A stretch of DNA of 64,000 nt from Mallotus nudiflorus (taxonomy: Eukaryota; Streptophyta; Magnoliopsida; Malpighiales; Euphorbiaceae), in contig CANTUR010001085.1 of NCBI GenBank assembly GCA_947683625.1, forward strand, positions 186,001 to 250,000, read 5' to 3'. The translations under genes were made by a program, and so were the position numbers. The notes below the pieces were generated by a model. The model had not been told where the DNA came from. It saw only the letters and a list, made by a program, of their open reading frames with translations, and made no database searches. This document shows positions 52,675 through 64,000 of this stretch, piece by piece (position 1 is the stretch's first letter; every line of letters starts with the position of its first letter).

Positions 52675-54534
52675 GTGCACAAATGGTTTTAAATTTGTTA
52701 ACCAACTTCCCAATTGCAGTAATTCGTATGCACTGTAGCATTCTAATCTCATTAATATAGTTCACATAATTGAAAGTACAATCTGCGCACGTTTGAACGC
52801 AAAACGTGAACTCGTGCATATTTGTGCACAAATGATTTTAAACATGTTTATCCAATGTTCAAATGCATATTCACAATACTTGGCCCATGCTATTGCATTC
52901 TGAACACTTTAATATAGTTGTGAAAAATTGAAAGCACAATTTGTGCACGTTTGTAAATGTTTGAACGAAAAATGCGAACTCGCGCAAATTTGTGCACAAA
53001 CGGTTTTAAACATGTTATCCAGTGTTCCAATTTCACGCATTCACAATACTTGGTATGTACTATATCATTCTAATCTCATTAACATAGTTGACATGATTGA
53101 AAGGCACAATTCGTGCACTTTTGCGCACGTTTGAACACAAAACGTGAACTCGTGTGAATTTGTGCACAAATGATTTGGAACATGTTATCCATCGTTTCAA
53201 TTTGATATTTACAACTCTTATTACATACTATAGCCATCTGAACTCATTAAGATAGTTGAGATAAATGATAGCACAATTGGTGCACGTTTGCGCATGTTTG
53301 AACGCAAAACGTGAACTCGTGCATATTAGTGCACAAATGACTTCGAACATGTTATCCAACGTTCCAATTGCATATTAAAAATAAGAATTACATATTATAG
53401 CATTCTAAATAATTCAATATGGTTGACAAATTTGAAAGCGCAATGGTGCACGTTTGTACGTGTTTGAACGAAAAACGTCAACTCGTGCACAAATGGTTTT
53501 AGACATGTTATCCAATTTCCCAATTGCACATTTACAGTAATTTTTACATATTATATAGCATTCTAATCTCATTAATATAGTTGACATAATTGCAACCACA
53601 ATTTGTGCACGTTTGCGCATGTTTGAACGCAAAACGTGAACTCGTGCATATTTGTGAGCAAATCATTTTAAACATGTTATCCAATGTTCCAAATTCATAT
53701 TTACAATACTCAACACATGTTATTACCTTCTAAACTCTTTAATATAGTTGACAAATTCGTTTGCGCAGTTTGTGCACGCTTGTACATGTTTGAACGAAAA
53801 AACATGAGCTCGTGCAAATTTGTGCACGAATGGTTTTAAACTTGTTATCCAATTTTCCAATTGCACATTTACAGTGCTTTGCGTGCATTGTAGCAATCTA
53901 ATCTCATTAATATAGTTGACATGATTGAAAGCACAATTTGTGCACATTTGCGCATGTTCGAACGCAAAACGTGAACTCGTGTAAATTTGTGCACAGATGA
54001 TTTGGAACATGTTAGCCAATGTTTCAATTGCATGTTTACAGCTCCTATGGCATATTATGGCCTGCTGAACTCATCAATATATTTGAGATGATTGACAGAA
54101 CAATTGGTGCACTTTTGCGCACGTTTGAATGTGTGCACGTTTAGAACATGTTTGAACGAAAGGCACGAACTCGTGCGAATTTGTGCACAAACGGTTTTAA
54201 ACATGCTATCCAATGTTCCAATTTCACATTTACAATACTTAGTACGTATTGTAGCATTCTGATCTCATTAATATTGTTGACATAATTGAAAGCACAATTT
54301 GCGCATGTTCGAACGCAAAACGTGAGCTCGTGTAAATTTGTGCACAAATGATTTGGAACATGTTATCCAATGCTTCAATTGCATGTTTACGACTCTTATG
54401 GCATATTATACAGCCTTCTAAACTCATTAATATATTTGAGACAATTGACATAACAATTGGCGCACGTTCGCGCATGTTTGAATGCGTGCACGTTTGTGCA
54501 TGTTTGAACGCAAAACATCAACTCGTGCAAATTT
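52675..54534 (+). repeat. HOR unit 28
   Basis: 1860 bp, haplotype GGATG. Confidence 0.95.
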
Positions 54535-56394
54535 GTGCACAAATGGTTTTAAATTTGTTAACCAACTTCCCAATTGCAGTAATTCGTATGCACTGTAGCA
54601 TTCTAATCTCATTAATATAGTTCACATAATTGAAAGTACAATCTGCGCACGTTTGAACGCAAAACGTGAACTCGTGCATATTTGTGCACAAATGATTTTA
54701 AACATGTTTATCCAATGTTCAAATGCATATTCACAATACTTGGCCCATGCTATTGCATTCTGAACACTTTAATATAGTTGTGAAAAATTGAAAGCACAAT
54801 TTGTGCACGTTTGTAAATGTTTGAACGAAAAATGCGAACTCGCGCAAATTTGTGCACAAACGGTTTTAAACATGTTATCCAGTGTTCCAATTTCACGCAT
54901 TCACAATACTTGGTATGTACTATATCATTCTAATCTCATTAACATAGTTGACATGATTGAAAGGCACAATTCGTGCACTTTTGCGCACGTTTGAACACAA
55001 AACGTGAACTCGTGTGAATTTGTGCACAAATGATTTGGAACATGTTATCCATCGTTTCAATTTGATATTTACAACTCTTATTACATACTATAGCCATCTG
55101 AACTCATTAAGATAGTTGAGATAAATGATAGCACAATTGGTGCACGTTTGCGCATGTTTGAACGCAAAACGTGAACTCGTGCATATTAGTGCACAAATGA
55201 CTTCGAACATGTTATCCAACGTTCCAATTGCATATTAAAAATAAGAATTACATATTATAGCATTCTAAATAATTCAATATGGTTGACAAATTTGAAAGCG
55301 CAATGGTGCACGTTTGTACGTGTTTGAACGAAAAACGTCAACTCGTGCACAAATGGTTTTAGACATGTTATCCAATTTCCCAATTGCACATTTACAGTAA
55401 TTTTTACATATTATATAGCATTCTAATCTCATTAATATAGTTGACATAATTGCAACCACAATTTGTGCACGTTTGCGCATGTTTGAACGCAAAACGTGAA
55501 CTCGTGCATATTTGTGAGCAAATCATTTTAAACATGTTATCCAATGTTCCAAATTCATATTTACAATACTCAACACATGTTATTACCTTCTAAACTCTTT
55601 AATATAGTTGACAAATTCGTTTGCGCAGTTTGTGCACGCTTGTACATGTTTGAACGAAAAAACATGAGCTCGTGCAAATTTGTGCACGAATGGTTTTAAA
55701 CTTGTTATCCAATTTTCCAATTGCACATTTACAGTGCTTTGCGTGCATTGTAGCAATCTAATCTCATTAATATAGTTGACATGATTGAAAGCACAATTTG
55801 TGCACATTTGCGCATGTTCGAACGCAAAACGTGAACTCGTGTAAATTTGTGCACAGATGATTTGGAACATGTTAGCCAATGTTTCAATTGCATGTTTACA
55901 GCTCCTATGGCATATTATGGCCTGCTGAACTCATCAATATATTTGAGATGATTGACAGAACAATTGGTGCACTTTTGCGCACGTTTGAATGTGTGCACGT
56001 TTAGAACATGTTTGAACGAAAGGCACGAACTCGTGCGAATTTGTGCACAAACGGTTTTAAACATGCTATCCAATGTTCCAATTTCACATTTACAATACTT
56101 AGTACGTATTGTAGCATTCTGATCTCATTAATATTGTTGACATAATTGAAAGCACAATTTGCGCATGTTCGAACGCAAAACGTGAGCTCGTGTAAATTTG
56201 TGCACAAATGATTTGGAACATGTTATCCAATGCTTCAATTGCATGTTTACGACTCTTATGGCATATTATACAGCCTTCTAAACTCATTAATATATTTGAG
56301 ACAATTGACATAACAATTGGCGCACGTTCGCGCATGTTTGAATGCGTGCACGTTTGTGCATGTTTGAACGCAAAACATCAACTCGTGCAAATTT
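54535..56394 (+). repeat. HOR unit 29
   Basis: 1860 bp, haplotype GGATG. Confidence 0.95.
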
Positions 56395-58254
56395 GTGCAC
56401 AAATGGTTTTAAATTTGTTAACCAACTTCCCAATTGCAGTAATTCGTATGCACTGTAGCATTCTAATCTCATTAATATAGTTCACATAATTGAAAGTACA
56501 ATCTGCGCACGTTTGAACGCAAAACGTGAACTCGTGCATATTTGTGCACAAATGATTTTAAACATGTTTATCCAATGTTCAAATGCATATTCACAATACT
56601 TGGCCCATGCTATTGCATTCTGAACACTTTAATATAGTTGTGAAAAATTGAAAGCACAATTTGTGCACGTTTGTAAATGTTTGAACGAAAAATGCGAACT
56701 CGCGCAAATTTGTGCACAAACGGTTTTAAACATGTTATCCAGTGTTCCAATTTCACGCATTCACAATACTTGGTATGTACTATATCATTCTAATCTCATT
56801 AACATAGTTGACATGATTGAAAGGCACAATTCGTGCACTTTTGCGCACGTTTGAACACAAAACGTGAACTCGTGTGAATTTGTGCACAAATGATTTGGAA
56901 CATGTTATCCATCGTTTCAATTTGATATTTACAACTCTTATTACATACTATAGCCATCTGAACTCATTAATATAGTTGAGATAAATGATAGCACAATTGG
57001 TGCACGTTTGCGCATGTTTGAACGCAAAACGTGAACTCGTGCATATTAGTGCACAAATGACTTCGAACATGTTATCCAACGTTCCAATTGCATATTAAAA
57101 ATAAGAATTACATATTATAGCATTCTAAATAATTCAATATGGTTGACAAATTTGAAAGCGCAATGGTGCACGTTTGTATGTGTTTGAACGAAAAACGTCA
57201 ACTCGTGCACAAATGGTTTTAGACATGTTATCCAATTTCCCAATTGCACATTTACAGTAATTTTTACATATTATATAGCATTCTAATCTCATTAATATAG
57301 TTGACATAATTGCAACCACAATTTGTGCACGTTTGCGCATGTTTGAACGCAAAACGTGAACTCGTGCATATTTGTGAGCAAATCATTTTAAACATGTTAT
57401 CCAATGTTCCAAATTCATATTTACAATACTCAACACATGTTATTACCTTCTAAACTCTTTAATATAGTTGACAAATTCGTTTGCGCAGTTTGTGCACGCT
57501 TGTACATGTTTGAACGAAAAAACATGAGCTCGTGCAAATTTGTGCACGAATGGTTTTAAACTTGTTATCCAATTTTCCAATTGCACATTTACAGTGCTTT
57601 GCGTGCATTGTAGCAATCTAATCTCATTAATATAGTTGACATGATTGAAAGCACAATTTGTGCACATTTGCGCATGTTCGAACGCAAAACGTGAACTCGT
57701 GTAAATTTGTGCACAGATGATTTGGAACATGTTATCCAATGTTTCAATTGCATGTTTACAGCTCCTATGGCATATTATGGCCTGCTGAACTCATCAATAT
57801 ATTTGAGATGATTGACAGAACAATTGGTGCACTTTTGCGCACGTTTGAATGTGTGCACGTTTAGAACATGTTTGAACGAAAGGCACGAACTCGTGCGAAT
57901 TTGTGCACAAACGGTTTTAAACATGCTATCCAATGTTCCAATTTCACATTTACAATACTTAGTACGTATTGTAGCATTCTGATCTCATTAATATTGTTGA
58001 CATAATTGAAAGCACAATTTGCGCATGTTCGAACGCAAAACGTGAGCTCGTGTAAATTTGTGCACAAATGATTTGGAACATGTTATCCAATGCTTCAATT
58101 GCATGTTTACGACTCTTATGGCATATTATACAGCCTTCTAAACTCATTAATATATTTGAGACAATTGACATAACAATTGGCGCACGTTCGCGCATGTTTG
58201 AATGCGTGCACGTTTGTGCATGTTTGAACGCAAAACATCAACTCGTGCAAATTT
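56395..58254 (+). repeat. HOR unit 30
   Basis: 1860 bp, haplotype TGATT. Private C to T at 57179 in M5. Confidence 0.95.
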
Positions 58255-60114
58255 GTGCACAAATGGTTTTAAATTTGTTAACCAACTTCCCAATTGCAGT
58301 AATTCGTATGCACTGTAGCATTCTAATCTCATTAATATAGTTCACATAATTGAAAGTACAATCTGCGCACGTTTGAACGCAAAACGTGAACTCGTGCATA
58401 TTTGTGCACAAATGATTTTAAACATGTTTATCCAATGTTCAAATGCATATTCACAATACTTGGCCCATGCTATTGCATTCTGAACACTTTAATATAGTTG
58501 TGAAAAATTGAAAGCACAATTTGTGCACGTTTGTAAATGTTTGAACGAAAAATGCGAACTCGCGCAAATTTGTGCACAAACGGTTTTAAACATGTTATCC
58601 AGTGTTCCAATTTCACGCATTCACAATACTTGGTATGTACTATATCATTCTAATCTCATTAACATAGTTGACATGATTGAAAGGCACAATTCGTGCACTT
58701 TTGCGCACGTTTGAACACAAAACGTGAACTCGTGTGAATTTGTGCACAAATGATTTGGAACATGTTATCCATCGTTTCAATTTGATATTTACAACTCTTA
58801 TTACATACTATAGCCATCTGAACTCATTAATATAGTTGAGATAAATGATAGCACAATTGGTGCACGTTTGCGCATGTTTGAACGCAAAACGTGAACTCGT
58901 GCATATTAGTGCACAAATGACTTCGAACATGTTATCCAACGTTCCAATTGCATATTAAAAATAAGAATTACATATTATAGCATTCTAAATAATTCAATAT
59001 GGTTGACAAATTTGAAAGCGCAATGGTGCACGTTTGTACGTGTTTGAACGAAAAACGTCAACTCGTGCACAAATGGTTTTAGACATGTTATCCAATTTCC
59101 CAATTGCACATTTACAGTAATTTTTACATATTATATAGCATTCTAATCTCATTAATATAGTTGACATAATTGCAACCACAATTTGTGCACGTTTGCGCAT
59201 GTTTGAACGCAAAACGTGAACTCGTGCATATTTGTGAGCAAATCATTTTAAACATGTTATCCAATGTTCCAAATTCATATTTACAATACTCAACACATGT
59301 TATTACCTTCTAAACTCTTTAATATAGTTGACAAATTCGTTTGCGCAGTTTGTGCACGCTTGTACATGTTTGAACGAAAAAACATGAGCTCGTGCAAATT
59401 TGTGCACGAATGGTTTTAAACTTGTTATCCAATTTTCCAATTGCACATTTACAGTGCTTTGCGTGCATTGTAGCAATCTAATCTCATTAATATAGTTGAC
59501 ATGATTGAAAGCACAATTTGTGCACATTTGCGCATGTTCGAACGCAAAACGTGAACTCGTGTAAATTTGTGCACAGATGATTTGGAACATGTTAGCCAAT
59601 GTTTCAATTGCATGTTTACAGCTCCTATGGCATATTATGGCCTGCTGAACTCATCAATATATTTGAGATGATTGACAGAACAATTGGTGCACTTTTGCGC
59701 ACGTTTGAATGTGTGCACGTTTAGAACATGTTTGAACGAAAGGCACGAACTCGTGCGAATTTGTGCACAAACGGTTTTAAACATGCTATCCAATGTTCCA
59801 ATTTCACATTTACAATACTTAGTACGTATTGTAGCATTCTGATCTCATTAATATTGTTGACATAATTGAAAGCACAATTTGCGCATGTTCGAACGCAAAA
59901 CGTGAGCTCGTGTAAATTTGTGCACAAATGATTTGGAACATGTTATCCAATGCTTCAATTGCATGTTTACGACTCTTATGGCATATTATACAGCCTTCTA
60001 AACTCATTAATATATTTGAGACAATTGACATAACAATTGGCGCACGTTCGCGCATGTTTGAATGCGTGCACGTTTGTGCATGTTTGAACGCAAAACATCA
60101 ACTCGTGCAAATTT
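58255..60114 (+). repeat. HOR unit 31
   Basis: 1860 bp, haplotype TGATG. Confidence 0.95.
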
Positions 60115-61974
60115 GTGCACAAATGGTTTTAAATTTGTTAACCAACTTCCCAATTGCAGTAATTCGTATGCACTGTAGCATTCTAATCTCATTAATATAG
60201 TTCACATAATTGAAAGTACAATCTGCGCACGTTTGAACGCAAAACGTGAACTCGTGCATATTTGTGCACAAATGATTTTAAACATGTTTATCCAATGTTC
60301 AAATGCATATTCACAATACTTGGCCCATGCTATTGCATTCTGAACACTTTAATATAGTTGTGAAAAATTGAAAGCACAATTTGTGCACGTTTGTAAATGT
60401 TTGAACGAAAAATGCGAACTCGCGCAAATTTGTGCACAAACGGTTTTAAACATGTTATCCAGTGTTCCAATTTCACGCATTCACAATACTTGGTATGTAC
60501 TATATCATTCTAATCTCATTAACATAGTTGACATGATTGAAAGGCACAATTCGTGCACTTTTGCGCACGTTTGAACACAAAACGTGAACTCGTGTGAATT
60601 TGTGCACAAATGATTTGGAACATGTTATCCATCGTTTCAATTTGATATTTACAACTCTTATTACATACTATAGCCATCTGAACTCATTAAGATAGTTGAG
60701 ATAAATGATAGCACAATTGGTGCACGTTTGCGCATGTTTGAACGCAAAACGTGAACTCGTGCATATTAGTGCACAAATGACTTCGAACATGTTATCCAAC
60801 GTTCCAATTGCATATTAAAAATAAGAATTACATATTATAGCATTCTAAATAATTCAATATGGTTGACAAATTTGAAAGCGCAATGGTGCACGTTTGTACG
60901 TGTTTGAACGAAAAACGTCAACTCGTGCACAAATGGTTTTAGACATGTTATCCAATTTCCCAATTGCACATTTACAGTAATTTTTACATATTATATAGCA
61001 TTCTAATCTCATTAATATAGTTGACATAATTGCAACCACAATTTGTGCACGTTTGCGCATGTTTGAACGCAAAACGTGAACTCGTGCATATTTGTGAGCA
61101 AATCATTTTAAACATGTTATCCAATGTTCCAAATTCATATTTACAATACTCAACACATGTTATTACCTTCTAAACTCTTTAATATAGTTGACAAATTCGT
61201 TTGCGCAGTTTGTGCACGCTTGTACATGTTTGAACGAAAAAACATGAGCTCGTGCAAATTTGTGCACGAATGGTTTTAAACTTGTTATCCAATTTTCCAA
61301 TTGCACATTTACAGTGCTTTGCGTGCATTGTAGCAATCTAATCTCATTAATATAGTTGACATGATTGAAAGCACAATTTGTGCACATTTGCGCATGTTCG
61401 AACGCAAAACGTGAACTCGTGTAAATTTGTGCACAGATGATTTGGAACATGTTAGCCAATGTTTCAATTGCATGTTTACAGCTCCTATGGCATATTATGG
61501 CCTGCTGAACTCATCAATATATTTGAGATGATTGACAGAACAATTGGTGCACTTTTGCGCACGTTTGAATGTGTGCACGTTTAGAACATGTTTGAACGAA
61601 AGGCACGAACTCGTGCGAATTTGTGCACAAACGGTTTTAAACATGCTATCCAATGTTCCAATTTCACATTTACAATACTTAGTACGTATTGTAGCATTCT
61701 GATCTCATTAATATTGTTGACATAATTGAAAGCACAATTTGCGCATGTTCGAACGCAAAACGTGAGCTCGTGTAAATTTGTGCACAAATGATTTGGAACA
61801 TGTTATCCAATGCTTCAATTGCATGTTTACGACTCTTATGGCATATTATACAGCCTTCTAAACTCATTAATATATTTGAGACAATTGACATAACAATTGG
61901 CGCACGTTCGCGCATGTTTGAATGCGTGCACGTTTGTGCATGTTTGAACGCAAAACATCAACTCGTGCAAATTT
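60115..61974 (+). repeat. HOR unit 32
   Basis: 1860 bp, haplotype GGATG. Confidence 0.95.
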
Positions 61975-63834
61975 TTGCACAAATGGTTTTAAATTTGTTA
62001 ACCAACTTCCCAATTGCAGTAATTCGTATGCACTGTAGCATTCTAATCTCATTAATATAGTTCACATAATTGAAAGTACAATCTGCGCACGTTTGAACGC
62101 AAAACGTGAACTCGTGCATATTTGTGCACAAATGATTTTAAACATGTTTATCCAATGTTCAAATGCATATTCACAATACTTGGCCCATGCTATTGCATTC
62201 TGAACACTTTAATATAGTTGTGAAAAATTGAAAGCACAATTTGTGCACGTTTGTAAATGTTTGAACGAAAAATGCGAACTCGCGCAAATTTGTGCACAAA
62301 CGGTTTTAAACATGTTATCCAGTGTTCCAATTTCACGCATTCACAATACTTGGTATGTACTATATCATTCTAATCTCATTAACATAGTTGACATGATTGA
62401 AAGGCACAATTCGTGCACTTTTGCGCACGTTTGAACACAAAACGTGAACTCGTGTGAATTTGTGCACAAATGATTTGGAACATGTTATCCATCGTTTCAA
62501 TTTGATATTTACAACTCTTATTACATACTATAGCCATCTGAACTCATTAATATAGTTGAGATAAATGATAGCACAATTGGTGCACGTTTGCGCATGTTTG
62601 AACGCAAAACGTGAACTCGTGCATATTAGTGCACAAATGACTTCGAACATGTTATCCAACGTTCCAATTGCATATTAAAAATAAGAATTACATATTATAG
62701 CATTCTAAATAATTCAATATGGTTGACAAATTTGAAAGCGCAATGGTGCACGTTTGTACGTGTTTGAACGAAAAACGTCAACTCGTGCACAAATGGTTTT
62801 AGACATGTTATCCAATTTCCCAATTGCACATTTACAGTAATTTTTACATATTATATAGCATTCTAATCTCATTAATATAGTTGACATAATTGCAACCACA
62901 ATTTGTGCACGTTTGCGCATGTTTGAACGCAAAACGTGAACTCGTGCATATTTGTGAGCAAATCATTTTAAACATGTTATCCAATGTTCCAAATTCATAT
63001 TTACAATACTCAACACATGTTATTACCTTCTAAACTCTTTAATATAGTTGACAAATTCGTTTGCGCAGTTTGTGCACGCTTGTACATGTTTGAACGAAAA
63101 AACATGAGCTCGTGCAAATTTGTGCACGAATGGTTTTAAACTTGTTATCCAATTTTCCAATTGCACATTTACAGTGCTTTGCGTGCATTGTAGCAATCTA
63201 ATCTCATTAATATAGTTGACATGATTGAAAGCACAATTTGTGCACATTTGCGCATGTTCGAACGCAAAACGTGAACTCGTGTAAATTTGTGCACAGATGA
63301 TTTGGAACATGTTAGCCAATGTTTCAATTGCATGTTTACAGCTCCTATGGCATATTATGGCCTGCTGAACTCATCAATATATTTGAGATGATTGACAGAA
63401 CAATTGGTGCACTTTTGCGCACGTTTGAATGTGTGCACGTTTAGAACATGTTTGAACGAAAGGCACGAACTCGTGCGAATTTGTGCACAAACGGTTTTAA
63501 ACATGCTATCCAATGTTCCAATTTCACATTTACAATACTTAGTACGTATTGTAGCATTCTGATCTCATTAATATTGTTGACATAATTGAAAGCACAATTT
63601 GCGCATGTTCGAACGCAAAACGTGAGCTCGTGTAAATTTGTGCACAAATGATTTGGAACATGTTATCCAATGCTTCAATTGCATGTTTACGACTCTTATG
63701 GCATATTATACAGCCTTCTAAACTCATTAATATATTTGAGACAATTGACATAACAATTGGCGCACGTTCGCGCATGTTTGAATGCGTGCACGTTTGTGCA
63801 TGTTTGAACGCAAAACATCAACTCGTGCAAATTT
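61975..63834 (+). repeat. HOR unit 33
   Basis: 1860 bp, haplotype TGATG. Private G to T at 61975, the first base of the M1 anchor, breaks the ATTTGTGCACAAAT palindrome in this copy. Confidence 0.95.
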
Positions 63835-64000
63835 GTGCACAAATGGTTTTAAATTTGTTAACCAACTTCCCAATTGCAGTAATTCGTATGCACTGTAGCA
63901 TTCTAATCTCATTAATATAGTTCACATAATTGAAAGTACAATCTGCGCACGTTTGAACGCAAAACGTGAACTCGTGCATATTTGTGCACAAATGATTTTA
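63835..64000 (+). repeat. HOR unit 34, partial
   Basis: M1 is complete and the first bases of M2 are present before the window ends. Confidence 0.93.

Larger units (their letters stand above)
49999..64000 (+). repeat. Satellite HOR array, right segment (rest of unit 26 to partial unit 34)
   Basis: Continues the same array in the same orientation and register after the retroelement. It starts with the second copy of the GTTAT target duplication and resumes in the middle of M7 of unit 26. Units 27-33 are complete and exactly 1860 bp. The array runs off the right edge in M2 of unit 34. No non-satellite sequence other than the retroelement is seen. Confidence 0.97.

Noticed and set aside
260..63920. 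Many short open frames of 61-98 codons repeating every 1860 bp on both strands
   Set aside because: They overlap each other on both strands in the same repeat and have no recognisable domain. Single-base changes freely break or extend them (for example stops at 37516 and 42607, and frames opened by s4=G). They are shadows of the tandem repeat.
1..64000. Ribosomal DNA spacer or telomere-type repeat
   Set aside because: No rRNA coding sequence appears in more than 30 periods, and no TTTAGGG-type runs are seen.

Overview
This window is almost entirely one tandem satellite array, very probably from a flowering-plant nuclear genome and consistent with centromeric or pericentromeric heterochromatin. 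I see no protein-coding gene, tRNA, rRNA, CRISPR array or bacterial-type operon. The plant assignment rests on one long terminal repeat (LTR) retroelement in the array, whose primer-binding site is the initiator-tRNA-Met complement common in plant retroelements, and on nucleosome-scale (about 169 bp) satellite monomers. I do not recognise the satellite family or the species.

Layout. The array fills 1-47554 and 49999-64000 and runs off both ends of the window. Its period is 1860 bp: 33 units (one interrupted) plus a partial unit at the right end. Each unit is a higher-order repeat (HOR) of 11 diverged, head-to-tail monomers (M1-M11) of 149 to 195 bp that sum exactly to 1860. Monomers within a unit differ clearly from one another, while the same monomer in different units is almost identical. 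By first letters after the anchor motif and by internal markers, the monomers fall into three classes in the order A C A B B' A C A B A B, which suggests the 11-mer was built from an older 4- or 5-mer plus an A-B dimer.

Variation. Units differ mainly at five recurrent sites. Four of these lie in a 126-bp stretch across the M8/M9 region. Allele combinations include all four possible pairings even for sites 37-54 bp apart, so units have exchanged short tracts. Runs of like units (13-14, 17-21, 22-24, 27-29) point to recent local amplification, and unit 25 looks like a chimera.

Insertion. Within M7 of unit 26, at 47555-49998, lies a 2444-bp non-autonomous LTR retrotransposon on the + strand. 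It has two 938-bp LTRs that read as identical, TG...CA ends, a 5-bp target duplication (GTTAT), a primer-binding site, a polypurine tract, and a 568-bp internal region with no gag or pol. Removing the element and one GTTAT copy restores a normal 1860-bp unit, so this is a clean and very young insertion. Because it lacks its own genes, it must have been mobilised by an autonomous relative elsewhere.
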